From: Bombus terrestris
Lineage: Eukaryota > Arthropoda > Insecta > Hymenoptera > Apidae
Direction: 5' to 3'
Assembly (NCBI RefSeq): GCF_910591885.1
Contig: NW_025963552.1
Coordinates: forward strand, 4,588,001-4,652,000
Length of the DNA stretch: 64,000 bases
Positions within the stretch are counted from its first letter, which is position 1; each line of letters starts with the position of its first letter. Shown piece by piece: positions 55,611 to 64,000 of this stretch. Both the position numbers and the translations under genes were made by a program. The notes beneath the pieces are model-generated. The model was given only the letters and a program-made list of their open reading frames with translations. It did not search any database and was not told where the DNA came from.

Positions 55611-56064
55611 TGGCTGATGAATAGGTAGTGTTTGTGTTGAGGTTATTCGATGTATAAAGAGAGAAGCGCACGGATAAATTGTAAGGTAGAAAAACATATA
55701 TTTAATAGAGAAGTGAAATTACAATTATGAATACAATTTGAGCTGGTCCAGATCCGCACGCTAGCAGTGTTACCTTGTAACTGAAAACTCCGAAGCCAAT
55801 GTCACAGAGACCAGGCCACGCACCGAGGGCAAGATGGCATCCAGATGTCTACGCATCCTTATTGCATGATCTTAATAATCTTAAGGACTGTTCCAAGGAC
55901 CATCCATAAGCCATTAACGCTTACAGGGCCAATGAACCAAAAGTTTATGTTTATGGTGGGTTCTTGTCCCAGTCTTGTCTATACGCTATCGATGGCTTCA
56001 GTGTTTAAGAAAACCAGAAAGACTAGATGTAGAGTTTTCTTACAAGTGGTAATCGCTTCAACAG
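55611..56064. repeat. Repeat E, copy 2 (empty LTR-A site), with an LTR-C-like insert
   Basis: It matches 21500-22830 without the LTR-A: AAAAACATATATTTAATAGAG near 55695 is the uninterrupted target. An extra ~165 bp (about 55800-55965), resembling part of LTR-C (ACCATCCATAAGCCATTAAC), splits it before TCTATACGCTATCGATGGC. Confidence 0.65.
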
Positions 56065-58093
56065 GTCTCTTATACGATCATACGTTTTCTGTATGCCGGG
56101 ATGCCCTATTAAATCGTAGTTTTCTTGTAGAATTTCCTCGATTTGTTCTCCAGTACACTCCTGAGTTGGTTCCCATGCTTATGTAAATTCTTTGTCTTTG
56201 TCGATACGATTCTAGAATAGAATCATCCTCTTAGTTTCATTTTTCACGGTTTCTGTGAAGTCGTAATCTCCAAAACCTATTTTTTTTTTTATTCTTTTGA
56301 AGAATATTCCTTATCTTGTTCAGCCATGACCGTGGTTCATAGTCTCAAAATTGTGTTTTCTTCAATTGGTAGAAGTTTTTGTCGTTAGGACAGATTTTTA
56401 TATACTTTGGTTTTTCGCTAGATTCGAATCATAGTCCATATTCAAATAGAATACCATATTCGGCGTCGAGTTCTGTGTCAAGTTCTTCGTTCGTAAGTGT
56501 AACTGGTTCGTAAATTGTACAATGCATTCTACTGAGTGCGTCAGCTGCAGTGTTATCTTTGCCTTTAGTATATTCTATGTCGTATTCGTATTCCTCGAGT
56601 TTTAATCTCCATCGTATGAGTCCTAATGAAGCATCTTTGCAATTTTGAAGCCATTTAAGAGCTTCGTGGTCTGTTCTAATAGTAAATCGTCGTCCAAATA
56701 GATATTGTCGGAGGCGTCTGACTGGCCATACTATTGCTAATAGCTCTTTCTCGGTTGTAGAGTAATTACATTCTGGTGAATTCAAAGTCCTTGATATATA
56801 AATACATGGGTGTCCATCTTGGCATAGAATGGCTCCTATTCCTTCGTTACTAGCGTCAGTGGTTAGTGTGAATGGTTTACTATAATCTGTATATTTTAAT
56901 ACGGGGGAGTCACATAACTTTTGTTTTAGGGTGTCAAATGCGTCTTAAGTTTTGTCAGTCCAGTGGAATGGCGTGTCTTTTTTAGTAAGTTCAGTAAGTG
57001 GTTTTGCTAGTTTTGAAAAGTAACGAATGAATTTGCTGTAGTAACCTGCTAGCCCAAGGAAAGATTTTACTTCTGCTGGGATTTTAGGATTTCTAAAGTT
57101 TTCTACTGCTTCTATCTTCTTCGGATTCGGTTTTACTCCTTCACCTGTTACGATATGTCTGAGGTATTCTAATTCCGGTTTTAAAAATTCGCACTTATCT
57201 GGTCGTATTTTCAGCCTTAATTTCCTAAGTCTTTGTAACACGATAGCTAAGTTCTGGTTGTGTTCTTCTATCGATTGACCAAAAATAATAATATTCGTCT
57301 AAGTATACAAAGCAATGTTTGTTAATAAGTCCACGAAGTACAGTGTCCATCATTCTTTGAAATATCTTTGGCGCGTTTTTGAGTCCAAATGGTATTCGAT
57401 TAGAATGTCAATGTCCTTGTGATGTGGAAAATGCTGTGTATTTCTTTTATATGAGATCCATAGGAATTTGGTGCAATCCTAAGGATAAGTCTAAGGCGGA
57501 AAAGAATTTGGCGTTTCCTAACTGTGATAGTATGTCATCTATGTCGGGTAGTGGATGTGCATCTTGGTCTGTAAGTTCGTTAAGTTTTGTAATATCAATT
57601 ACAATTCTCCATTTCTGTTTTCCTGAGGCGTCTTGTTTCTTTGGTACAGCCCTTACTGGAGAGTTATATGGAGAATCGGAAGGTTTTATAATGTTTTTCT
57701 TAAGCATTTCGCCCATTTGTCGCTTAATTTCTGTTTTGTGGCATTCGGGGATCGGTAGGATTTAGTGTTTATGATTTTGTTTTCTTTTAGCGTAATTGTA
57801 TATTTAGCGAGTGAAATGCATGATAAGAGTTCTGTTTCGAGATTGAAGACGTCCAAATAATAAAGTAATATCTTTTCAATTGATTCTCTAAGAGCTCCTT
57901 CTATATGTGAAAGTCTGATTAGATCTCTGAATGTAGAAATTTGATCGCAAATGTTGGAATTTTCGATAGCATCAGTGATTGTTAAGTTTGACTCACCACC
58001 ATTGATAACGCATACTGAGGTTGGTTTTCCTTCTACGTACACTGTCTTTGATATGGTTTGCCCAGGTGATATGGTTGTATCCTGTTCTAGCAA
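56065..58093 (-). pseudogene. Gypsy-C pol: RT, RNase H and start of integrase
   Basis: 58093-57686 is the protease-RT linker. 57716-57447 is the RT start: IKPSDSPYNSPVRAVPKK, WRIVIDITKLNELT and FFSALDLSLGLHQIPM. The YxDD segment near 57290 is damaged. 57241-56945 is the RT thumb (LKIRPDKCEFLKPELEYL; VKSFLGLAGYYSKFIRYFSK). 56785-56429 is RNase H (YSTTEKELLAIVWPVRRLRQ; TIRTDHEALKWLQ; NTAADALSRMH). After 56429 decayed sequence ends with HPGIQKTYDRIRD near 56090, the integrase zinc region. It is then truncated at about 56065. Multiple stops and frameshifts. Confidence 0.88.
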
Positions 58094-58274
58094 AATAATA
58101 TTATTATCTAGTTTTAATTTCTCATTTTAAACCTAATATTCCATATTCTATTAGCGGAAAATCATTATCCACTACATAGAAGCCTATCACTTTGTTAACA
58201 GATTTATAATGATACGTTCTGAAGTTTCGAATTCAGAGTGTCCTGAGGTGTATTGTCCGTGATGAAAATTATAG

Positions 58275-58469
58275 CTGCGGGATGTAGATGTCGCTGCTGG
58301 GGTACTGCTACTTTTCTTCTAATTTAGATGCGTGGACGAAAAATCCGACTACGGGTGACGGGATTCGAACCCGGCTCCCGAACGTTCGTAATCTAAGGCA
58401 CTAAACACTGCGCTACCATCGCCCGTACTTAATGTCGAGTGGCGATATTTGTTGTCGAGTACAGCCACA
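58275..58469 (-). mobile_element. tRNA-derived SINE, copy 3
   Basis: Inserted in Gypsy-C between gag and pol. It starts TGTGGCTGTACTCGAC, with an A-box-like GTAGCGCAGTGTTTAG and B box GGTTCGAATCCC, and ends AGCAGCGACATCTACATCCC. It is shorter at the 3' end than copies 1 and 2. Confidence 0.85.
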
Positions 58470-58479
58470 GCTGTAAGCT

Positions 58480-58925
58480 CTGGTTGTGTAAAACATTCTG
58501 GGAAAATTGCGTCCTCTGATGATTGAGGTGATGTCTGAGGTATTGGAGGAGGTTCTCGAAGGACTGATTGATCTTTAGCAATGTGAGTATATTCATCTGG
58601 GTATGGTTATTAAAGAAGTGGCTTCTGATACATCTCCCATTTGTATTCTTGCTAAATTCTTCCCTTCTAGTGCGTTCTCTACTGCGAGTTTCTCCTCCCT
58701 TTCTATTGCTGTGTTTTAAGTTTCGTCAATACGTACTGTGTGTATGTTAATTTGTTGGGTGAACGTCTCGTTTTGTTTCTGCATTGCGTCTAATATAGCT
58801 CTAACAGTTAGGCCTCTCCCACTACTAGTTGAAGCGCCACTAGTTCGTGGCGTTGCCAATATTATTATATAGATTGTACTGTCAGTGCTATCTGTGTTTG
58901 ATAAAGGAATATGTAATTTGATCAC
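58480..58925 (-). pseudogene. Gypsy-C Gag, truncated
   Basis: Reads VRAILDAMQKQNETFTQQIN near the ATG-proximal end, typical of the coiled N-terminus of this type of Gag. Stops appear within 70 codons, and the capsid and nucleocapsid are not recognisable before the SINE. Confidence 0.6.
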
Positions 58926-59078
58926 CTTGGTCGTTTAGCCCGTAGGAAAGGTTCCGTTATGGTGTTCCTTTGTCGAAGCGTCGAAAGTGTTTGCTCTGTT
59001 GCAGTGGTCCGCTGATCCTCAATCTTCATAGTTGACCGTAGCCCGAACTGCGTAATTTCGGTTTTTTGAAGTTGATGG

Positions 59079-59100
59079 ATCCTGGCACGGATCGCCAAAA
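59079..59100 (-). other. Gypsy-C primer-binding site
   Basis: TTTTGGCGATCCGTGCCAGG on the minus strand, directly after the LTR end. TGGCGAYCCGTG-type sites are usually assigned to tRNA-Arg in insect Gypsy elements. Confidence 0.7.
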
Positions 59101-59691
59101 TGTCACGTAAAATAAAGGCTTAGGTTTTAAAGACAAGAATGTTGAGCCGCAACTCAACTTTATGTTTCTTTTCTATCGAACTTTATTAAATAACACATGT
59201 TTATAAGCACAATTTACGCGACTGATCTGAGAGATGTTGACTGATGAGAATTTGTAGTTTCAGTTTCGAGGTGTTCTGGTATTATTACAGAGAAAAGCTC
59301 GGTGTGGGTGTGCCCTTTGAATTAACAATGCGGATTTATTGTTCACAGGTTTCGTTAGGAAAAGTGAGAGTAACGATCCGCGATGCCAATTGGTTATTGC
59401 CCACCTTGATAAATGAAGATAGAAGGAGGAGGCCTCCTACCAACGTGGCTCGTAAGTGACATTGTTCATGGGGAAATCCAGCTTTCCCGTTAGGTAATTA
59501 CCCGCTTTTGTCCCGTAATTTGTATGAACGTATAATAAACCTAAGGAACGTTCCAAGGACCATCCATAAACCAAAAACACTTACAGGGTTAATGAACTAA
59601 CAGCTTAAGTTTACGGTAGATCCTTGAAGTTATTGAGGGTACCCGGTGAGTACCTGCACACATGTATCCTCTGATGTGGATTGACGTCACA
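59101..59691 (-). mobile_element. Gypsy-C 5' LTR (LTR-C)
   Basis: 591 bp from TGTGACGTCAATCC to TTTTACGTGACA. It has a TTTAATAAAGTTC-type polyadenylation region and the shared core CAAAGGGCACACCCACACCG, as in the mosaic LTRs. The 3' LTR is missing with the rest of pol. Confidence 0.85.
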
Positions 59692-59985
59692 CACCCGTGC
59701 TGATTCAGACCTTTCATCCTACGACATGATTGAGTGACCGGAGAAACAAAAGTGCATCAGACTCACCATTAGAAGCGGAAAACAGAAAACATTGCCATCG
59801 ATACTGCACTATCTCAGCAAATATCATTAGAAAGACTAACATCAGGCAGAAACCGTTGAAAATCCAATGGTGGAAATGGAGGTTGTGAAACATTTGTTAC
59901 AAAACAAAACAGGATAAGTGATCGCTGATTATTTGGAAAGTTGGAGATTTAAAAAAATGCAAATTTGTTACATTTGTAACATTAG
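59692..59985. other. No gene seen
   Basis: Unassigned spacer between the Gypsy-C LTR and the tandem duplication. Confidence 0.5.
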
Positions 59986-60680
59986 TAATAATAAAGATTG
60001 AAATTCTAATAACCATCCATAAATGTAAAAACTGAAACTCTAATATAAAAGTTTCAAATCTAGAAATCAAGAATCTAATGATTTTTTAAATATATTAATC
60101 ATTTGCTTTATAATTTGGTATTAAGACTTTAATACTTTTTTTTAATTTAATAGAAGAATACTATTAGAAAACCCTAACCTATGAAATTTTCAATCAAATT
60201 CTATTTCTTAATCAATATTATTCAAAGCAAAATGTACAGGATACACATAATTCAAGTATAATATGTAATGTTATTTACATTCTGGGATTCTTGAGTAACC
60301 GTTGGAACATTCCCAAAGAAGACAAAGAAGTCTAAGCTGTGATATGTCTATAACATAAAACATAAAATATCATTAATATCGTTAATACATAATAACAAAC
60401 TTTAAACTTTAGCAACAATAAAGACTAAACTCTAATAAATAAGTAAATTGGAACTCTAATATAAAAGTTTAAGAACAAACGATTCAACGATTTTCGACTT
60501 TATTTCAATTAAAAAGAACATTTACAGCTTTCTAAATTATCGACTATTTTTATTGCAGAATTAACAATAATCGAAACAAAATACAATAAATAGAACAAAT
60601 TGAAGTGCAATATTTAAACTACTTACATTCCTGAGCTCCTGCAGGGGCTTTGTCCTCTTGAGAGATGCACTGATTCTAGT
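59986..60680. repeat. Imperfect tandem duplication, ~0.35-0.41 kb unit
   Basis: AACTCTAATATAAAAGTTT occurs at 60038 and again at 60447, and TTTACATTC followed by a GG-rich stretch at 60277 and 60624. Both units share an AATAATAAAGAYT lead. The more GC-rich end of each unit reads, on the minus strand, as a possible short exon ending at GTAAGT or GTAAAT. Confidence 0.5.
60629..60677 (-). other. Weak candidate exon
   Basis: On the minus strand a pyrimidine-rich acceptor (CTTTTTCGGTACTAG) precedes 49 bases that end at GTAAGT. All are within AT-rich DNA. A possible start, ATGGATCGCATTGCGTCAG|GT, lies upstream near 61484. No protein family recognised; conceptual only. Confidence 0.2.
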
Positions 60681-62564
60681 ACCGAAAAAGAATGTTCAAA
60701 AGAATATAAAATAAGACCACATTACTGCGACCGGTAAAATTATAATCGGCGAACAAGGACCCTAATGTCGTGTAAAAAATTGTTTGATAAAATTTTATTA
60801 CTTTCGCGTGTGATTATTTAATTGGATTTATTCAAAACGACCATAATTTGAAAATATTGAAAAATACTTTTGCGGAGCAAACACTGACTCTACAAACTGC
60901 ATTGCACGCAGTCACAAATATTCCCTAATAATAAAGTTGCTTATGGGTTATGGTGGAGGGGTAGGGTAGGATGGGAAGTAGAAAAGAAGCGAAATAGTGT
61001 TTCGATGTTTTTCTTCTTTTCTCTATCGATTGAGAAAATACTGCTACTTTTCGTTCACGTATGAAAAATATTAGTTTAAAATTATAAGATATTTGTCGAT
61101 ATCGAACAAATGTTTATGAATACCGTGAATGCAATACGATCATTTGCAAGAATTATACTGTGAATGTTCCTTACTAGAATAGGAAATATATACTCCACCA
61201 ATACACTATAGTCGCGTGTTATAAATAGTCGAAAATATGTGCCAGAATTCAAAAGTTTACAACTAAATATACTTAAATAATACTACAGAAACGCATGTTA
61301 AATCTTGCATTGAAGTACTTGAGTTTACTTGCCACGCCTATAAAAAAAGTATAAGTTACGAAGTTAAACGATAGTAAAAAATATAGTAATGAATAATGCG
61401 AAAGATATACTAATGAAAGTAATAAAGAACCGACACCATCAATAGGTTATAACATGTTACAAACCTGACGCAATGCGATCCATGTTATCGGTACGAAATG
61501 AGACGACTAAATGACTCCTTGTACCTTCGTTTCACGAGCAACTTCTAAAATGGCGAGGAAGGGGGGAACACATGAGCTGATGGCATAAGCAGCTACGCAG
61601 TTAACGATTCTACGTAGTTACAGATTAACGATCTAGACAAAAAAATGTATACATCGACATAAACATTCACCTTCTACGAAGCACTTCCTTTCGAAATACG
61701 CAGCAGGAATCTTTCGAATTGCGTAGCACGAATCCTTCTCTACATCGATATTTACAGGCATCGTACAATAATTCGTAGCCCTACTGGCAACATCACAGAC
61801 ACATTTGCCGAACTTATTACCTTACTTACCTCACTTTATAACCTTAATTTCGTTAAACAAAGCAAGATTTAAACAACAGCATGGAGAAATGAAAAATTAC
61901 TTAAAATTACTGGTCGGTAGTATGCAGATGAAGGGTTACGTGCGTTTTAAGTGCGTATTCTCTTTTAATACTAATATAAAAATAATAGAAGAGAAACGTT
62001 ATTTATTCCTAGGCGAAAAATGTGGTAAGAGAATAATTTTTTCACGGTTGAAAATTTGAAGTCCATTGATACTTTAACATTTATAATGTTAAAATATTCA
62101 TAATGATCTATAACATTTTTATTATGACGACGTAATATCTCAGGTTTCGACCAATCCAATGAGTTTTATTCTTCGAAATATCTTGAATACGGATAATTAA
62201 GAAATATATAGTGAAGGACGTAGAGAATGAAAATTAGTTATGGCGAAGGAATCAATGAAGAAAAGTTATTTTGCTAATTACTATATGAATGAATATTCAA
62301 AATGTCGCGCAACCACTACTAAACTATTTAATTAACACTAACCTTACAGGCCTAGCCAAATGACTGGTTTAAAGATCTAATTTAAAATTGTACATTTATC
62401 GTTATTTCGTTTGTTCATCTAGCTTTATGTGAATTCTTATATTCTCTGACTAATTGATTTCTCAACTTTTAAAACCAGTTATTTGACCAGGCCTGGTGAG
62501 ATTAGTGTCAAAAGCCAGCCTGAAATTTTCTTCAATTTCTGATCTTCTTCTGATTTTCTGTATT
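60681..62564. other. AT-rich stretch; possible promoter-like region near 61500-61800
   Basis: 61480-61800 is less AT-rich than its surroundings and could be a minus-strand 5' region for the weak exon candidates. Nothing else recognised. Confidence 0.35.
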
Positions 62565-62675
62565 ATGCCTTCGACTTTTCACCAGCAATTAGATTTGAGA
62601 AACGAAATGCAATGTAAGATCTGCCAACGTTTAGGCCATGTTGCTTCTCACTGCAACAGACTACCGCAGCCTTAA
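62565..62675 (+). pseudogene. Gag-type CCHC zinc-knuckle relic
   Basis: A 36-codon frame, MPSTFHQQLDLRNEM then CKICQRLGHVASHC, with exact C-x2-C-x4-H-x4-C spacing. This is a retroelement nucleocapsid knuckle. No protease or RT follows, so the parent element class is unknown; the spacing would fit Copia or Gypsy. Confidence 0.55.
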
Positions 62676-63440
62676 ATTCAACGATAAATTACGACCCATA
62701 TGAACGTATTGACCCAGATTCCTGTATCGAAAAAAGCGAGAATAACACAAATCATCCTTGTTACATGTCGTGTAAAAATTTGGTCATCCTGTTCACATCA
62801 AGATTCCTCTCGACGCTTATTGTTAGTGTTAAGAAGGCGATGGCAAAAGAGAATTTGGAATATTAACGAAGAGCGAAATAAATAAATACGATTCGTTCGT
62901 GAAACAAGTGAGTAAAAAATTACTCACTTCAGTCAAATTCCATCGAATAATAAGCTGGTTAATTAATTAAATAATCAATATCCTTTAATCGAAGCTGTGA
63001 TTCGAATAAGATTGTAAAGAAACTTGATATTGAAGAGTTTAGAATATGTGCAGATACTTCAACAAAGTATAACATCCGTTCGCATAATACGTTAGTTTTA
63101 CACGATTTAAACATGATAAAAATTTAAATATTAATTCGATTGTTTCAAATGATAGGAAACATGGTTTGTAAGATATGCTGCACAGTAGAAAAACGGGCAT
63201 GTCATTATCTGAAAAGAAGCTAAACAGTAGCTACTTTGTTAAACATAAAAATCACAAATTTTTTGGCACAAATAGATGTAATGCTAAACAAAGCAGAGTA
63301 AAACGAACTAAAATAAAGTTTGCAATAGTTAGAATCAGAATTACCGAGAATACTAGTTTCTTTATTATTTTTGTTTACGCAACTGGTTCGGCAAAGACCG
63401 AGTTTACCAATGAATTAAACGTACTTTTATAATTTATATA
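62676..63440. other. AT-rich stretch, no gene seen
   Basis: The open frame at 63175-63432 (85 codons) is Lys/Asn-rich and AT-driven, with no family match. Confidence 0.5.
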
Positions 63441-63455
63441 TGTCGGAGATGAAAG
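63441..63455 (+). repeat. First 15 bp of an LTR-A
   Basis: TGTCGGAGATGAAAG preceded by TATA, then interrupted by the BEL LTR. The remainder presumably lies beyond the window. Confidence 0.6.
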
Positions 63456-64000
63456 TGTTTCAACCGTTCGCGAAGAGACGCGATCGCGAGATAACGCGTC
63501 AACGAGAGTCGTAAATTCTCGTTACGATTAAACAATCGACGCCTCGAACTGATTGATCCCCTATTTCTATTACGAGAATAGAGGTAGTTAGGTTTGAGTG
63601 TATACGAACAACTACACTGGATTGGTTGATAAAAGTTTAATAAAAATAACGAAACAACAAGTTCAGTCAACGATCAACAATTAAAAACGAAATATATAAC
63701 AGTCAAGGTTTGGTTAACGGTTTGCTTATAACGAGACCTGTCGCACTTCGCAGCTTGAGATAGACGTTATGTGTTAGATTCGATTCAATGTGTAACGTTC
63801 GACGCGTCACAAGGAACTGATCGACTTTAGATGATTTCTTTGTCTCATTTTTTAAGACGACCCCCACTATACTTAGGTCACGCCACCGTTCGCGCCTATG
63901 ATCACGTATGTCTGTTCTTGCGTGGAAAACGTAACGGACAAATTCGACGTTTCGAGAACTCGCTGCTTGGCGACAACTATGCGCTCGTCGATACATTGTA
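63456..64000 (-). mobile_element. BEL-type LTR, runs off window end
   Basis: It starts on the plus strand as TGTTTCAACCGTTCGCG, equal to the end of the BEL LTR at 16562. It shares GATCGCGAGATAACGCGTC and CGCACTTCGCAGCTTGAGAT-type blocks with it. The outer part also matches 13815-14315. Confidence 0.8.

Noticed and set aside
63175..63432. 85-codon Lys/Asn-rich frame
   Set aside because: Composition follows AT-rich DNA, with no homology or flanking gene structure that I can support.

Overview
The window looks like repeat-dense, heterochromatin-like DNA from an insect. A hymenopteran such as an ant is plausible, but that is inference. The evidence is a canonical metazoan tRNA-His gene, R1-clade LINEs, Ty3/Gypsy and BEL/Pao elements, a piggyBac remnant and TA-flanked MITEs, all in AT-rich DNA. 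I recognise no intact single-copy protein gene. The only host gene I can name with confidence is tRNA-His(GTG), at 27549-27620 on the minus strand.

Layout. 1-3979: Gypsy-A gag-protease with the start of its RT and its 5' LTR (minus strand), then two solo LTRs end to end at TA-rich sites. 3999-8475: the most complete R1-clade LINE (ORF1, ORF2, 3' tail). 8476-11699: mostly unassigned AT-rich DNA with a possible mariner MITE. 11700-14620: a rearranged and an intact solo LTR-A, a BEL-like LTR fragment and a tRNA-like SINE. 16562-21250: a decayed BEL/Pao element with 3' LTR, integrase, protease and gag, interrupted by an unidentified GC-rich insert. 21251-22910: a two-copy repeat (E) split by a solo LTR-A. 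24637-27426: R1 copy 2, then a mosaic LTR. 27549-29196: tRNA-His, a 139-bp mini LTR-A, a hairpin and another rearranged LTR-A. 30700-33015: two solo mosaic LTRs with target-site duplications.

34582-39812: R1 copy 3, interrupted by a different R1-like element with a 5' inversion. 40783-41328: a long-TIR MITE. 44098-46910: R1 copy 4, holding a SINE and a piggyBac derivative. 47480-49603: a small LTR candidate, R1 copy 5 and a mosaic LTR. 49848-54605: a full-length Gypsy-B with both LTRs and ATAT target duplications. 54606-55610: an R1 3' end split by a solo LTR-C. 56065-59691: a truncated Gypsy-C with 5' LTR, primer-binding site and an internal SINE. 59692-63440: AT-rich DNA with a tandem duplication, weak exon candidates and a gag-type zinc knuckle. 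63441-64000: a BEL LTR inserted just inside an LTR-A.

How the parts relate. The elements insert into one another, so relative ages can be read from the nesting. Three features stand out. LTR-A carries the start codon and first ~20 codons of gag. Several LTR families with different termini share the same internal modules. Two copies of repeat E preserve a filled and an empty LTR-A insertion site side by side. All protein-coding elements here carry stops, frameshifts or deletions, except possibly the Gypsy-A gag-protease frame, whose element leaves the window.
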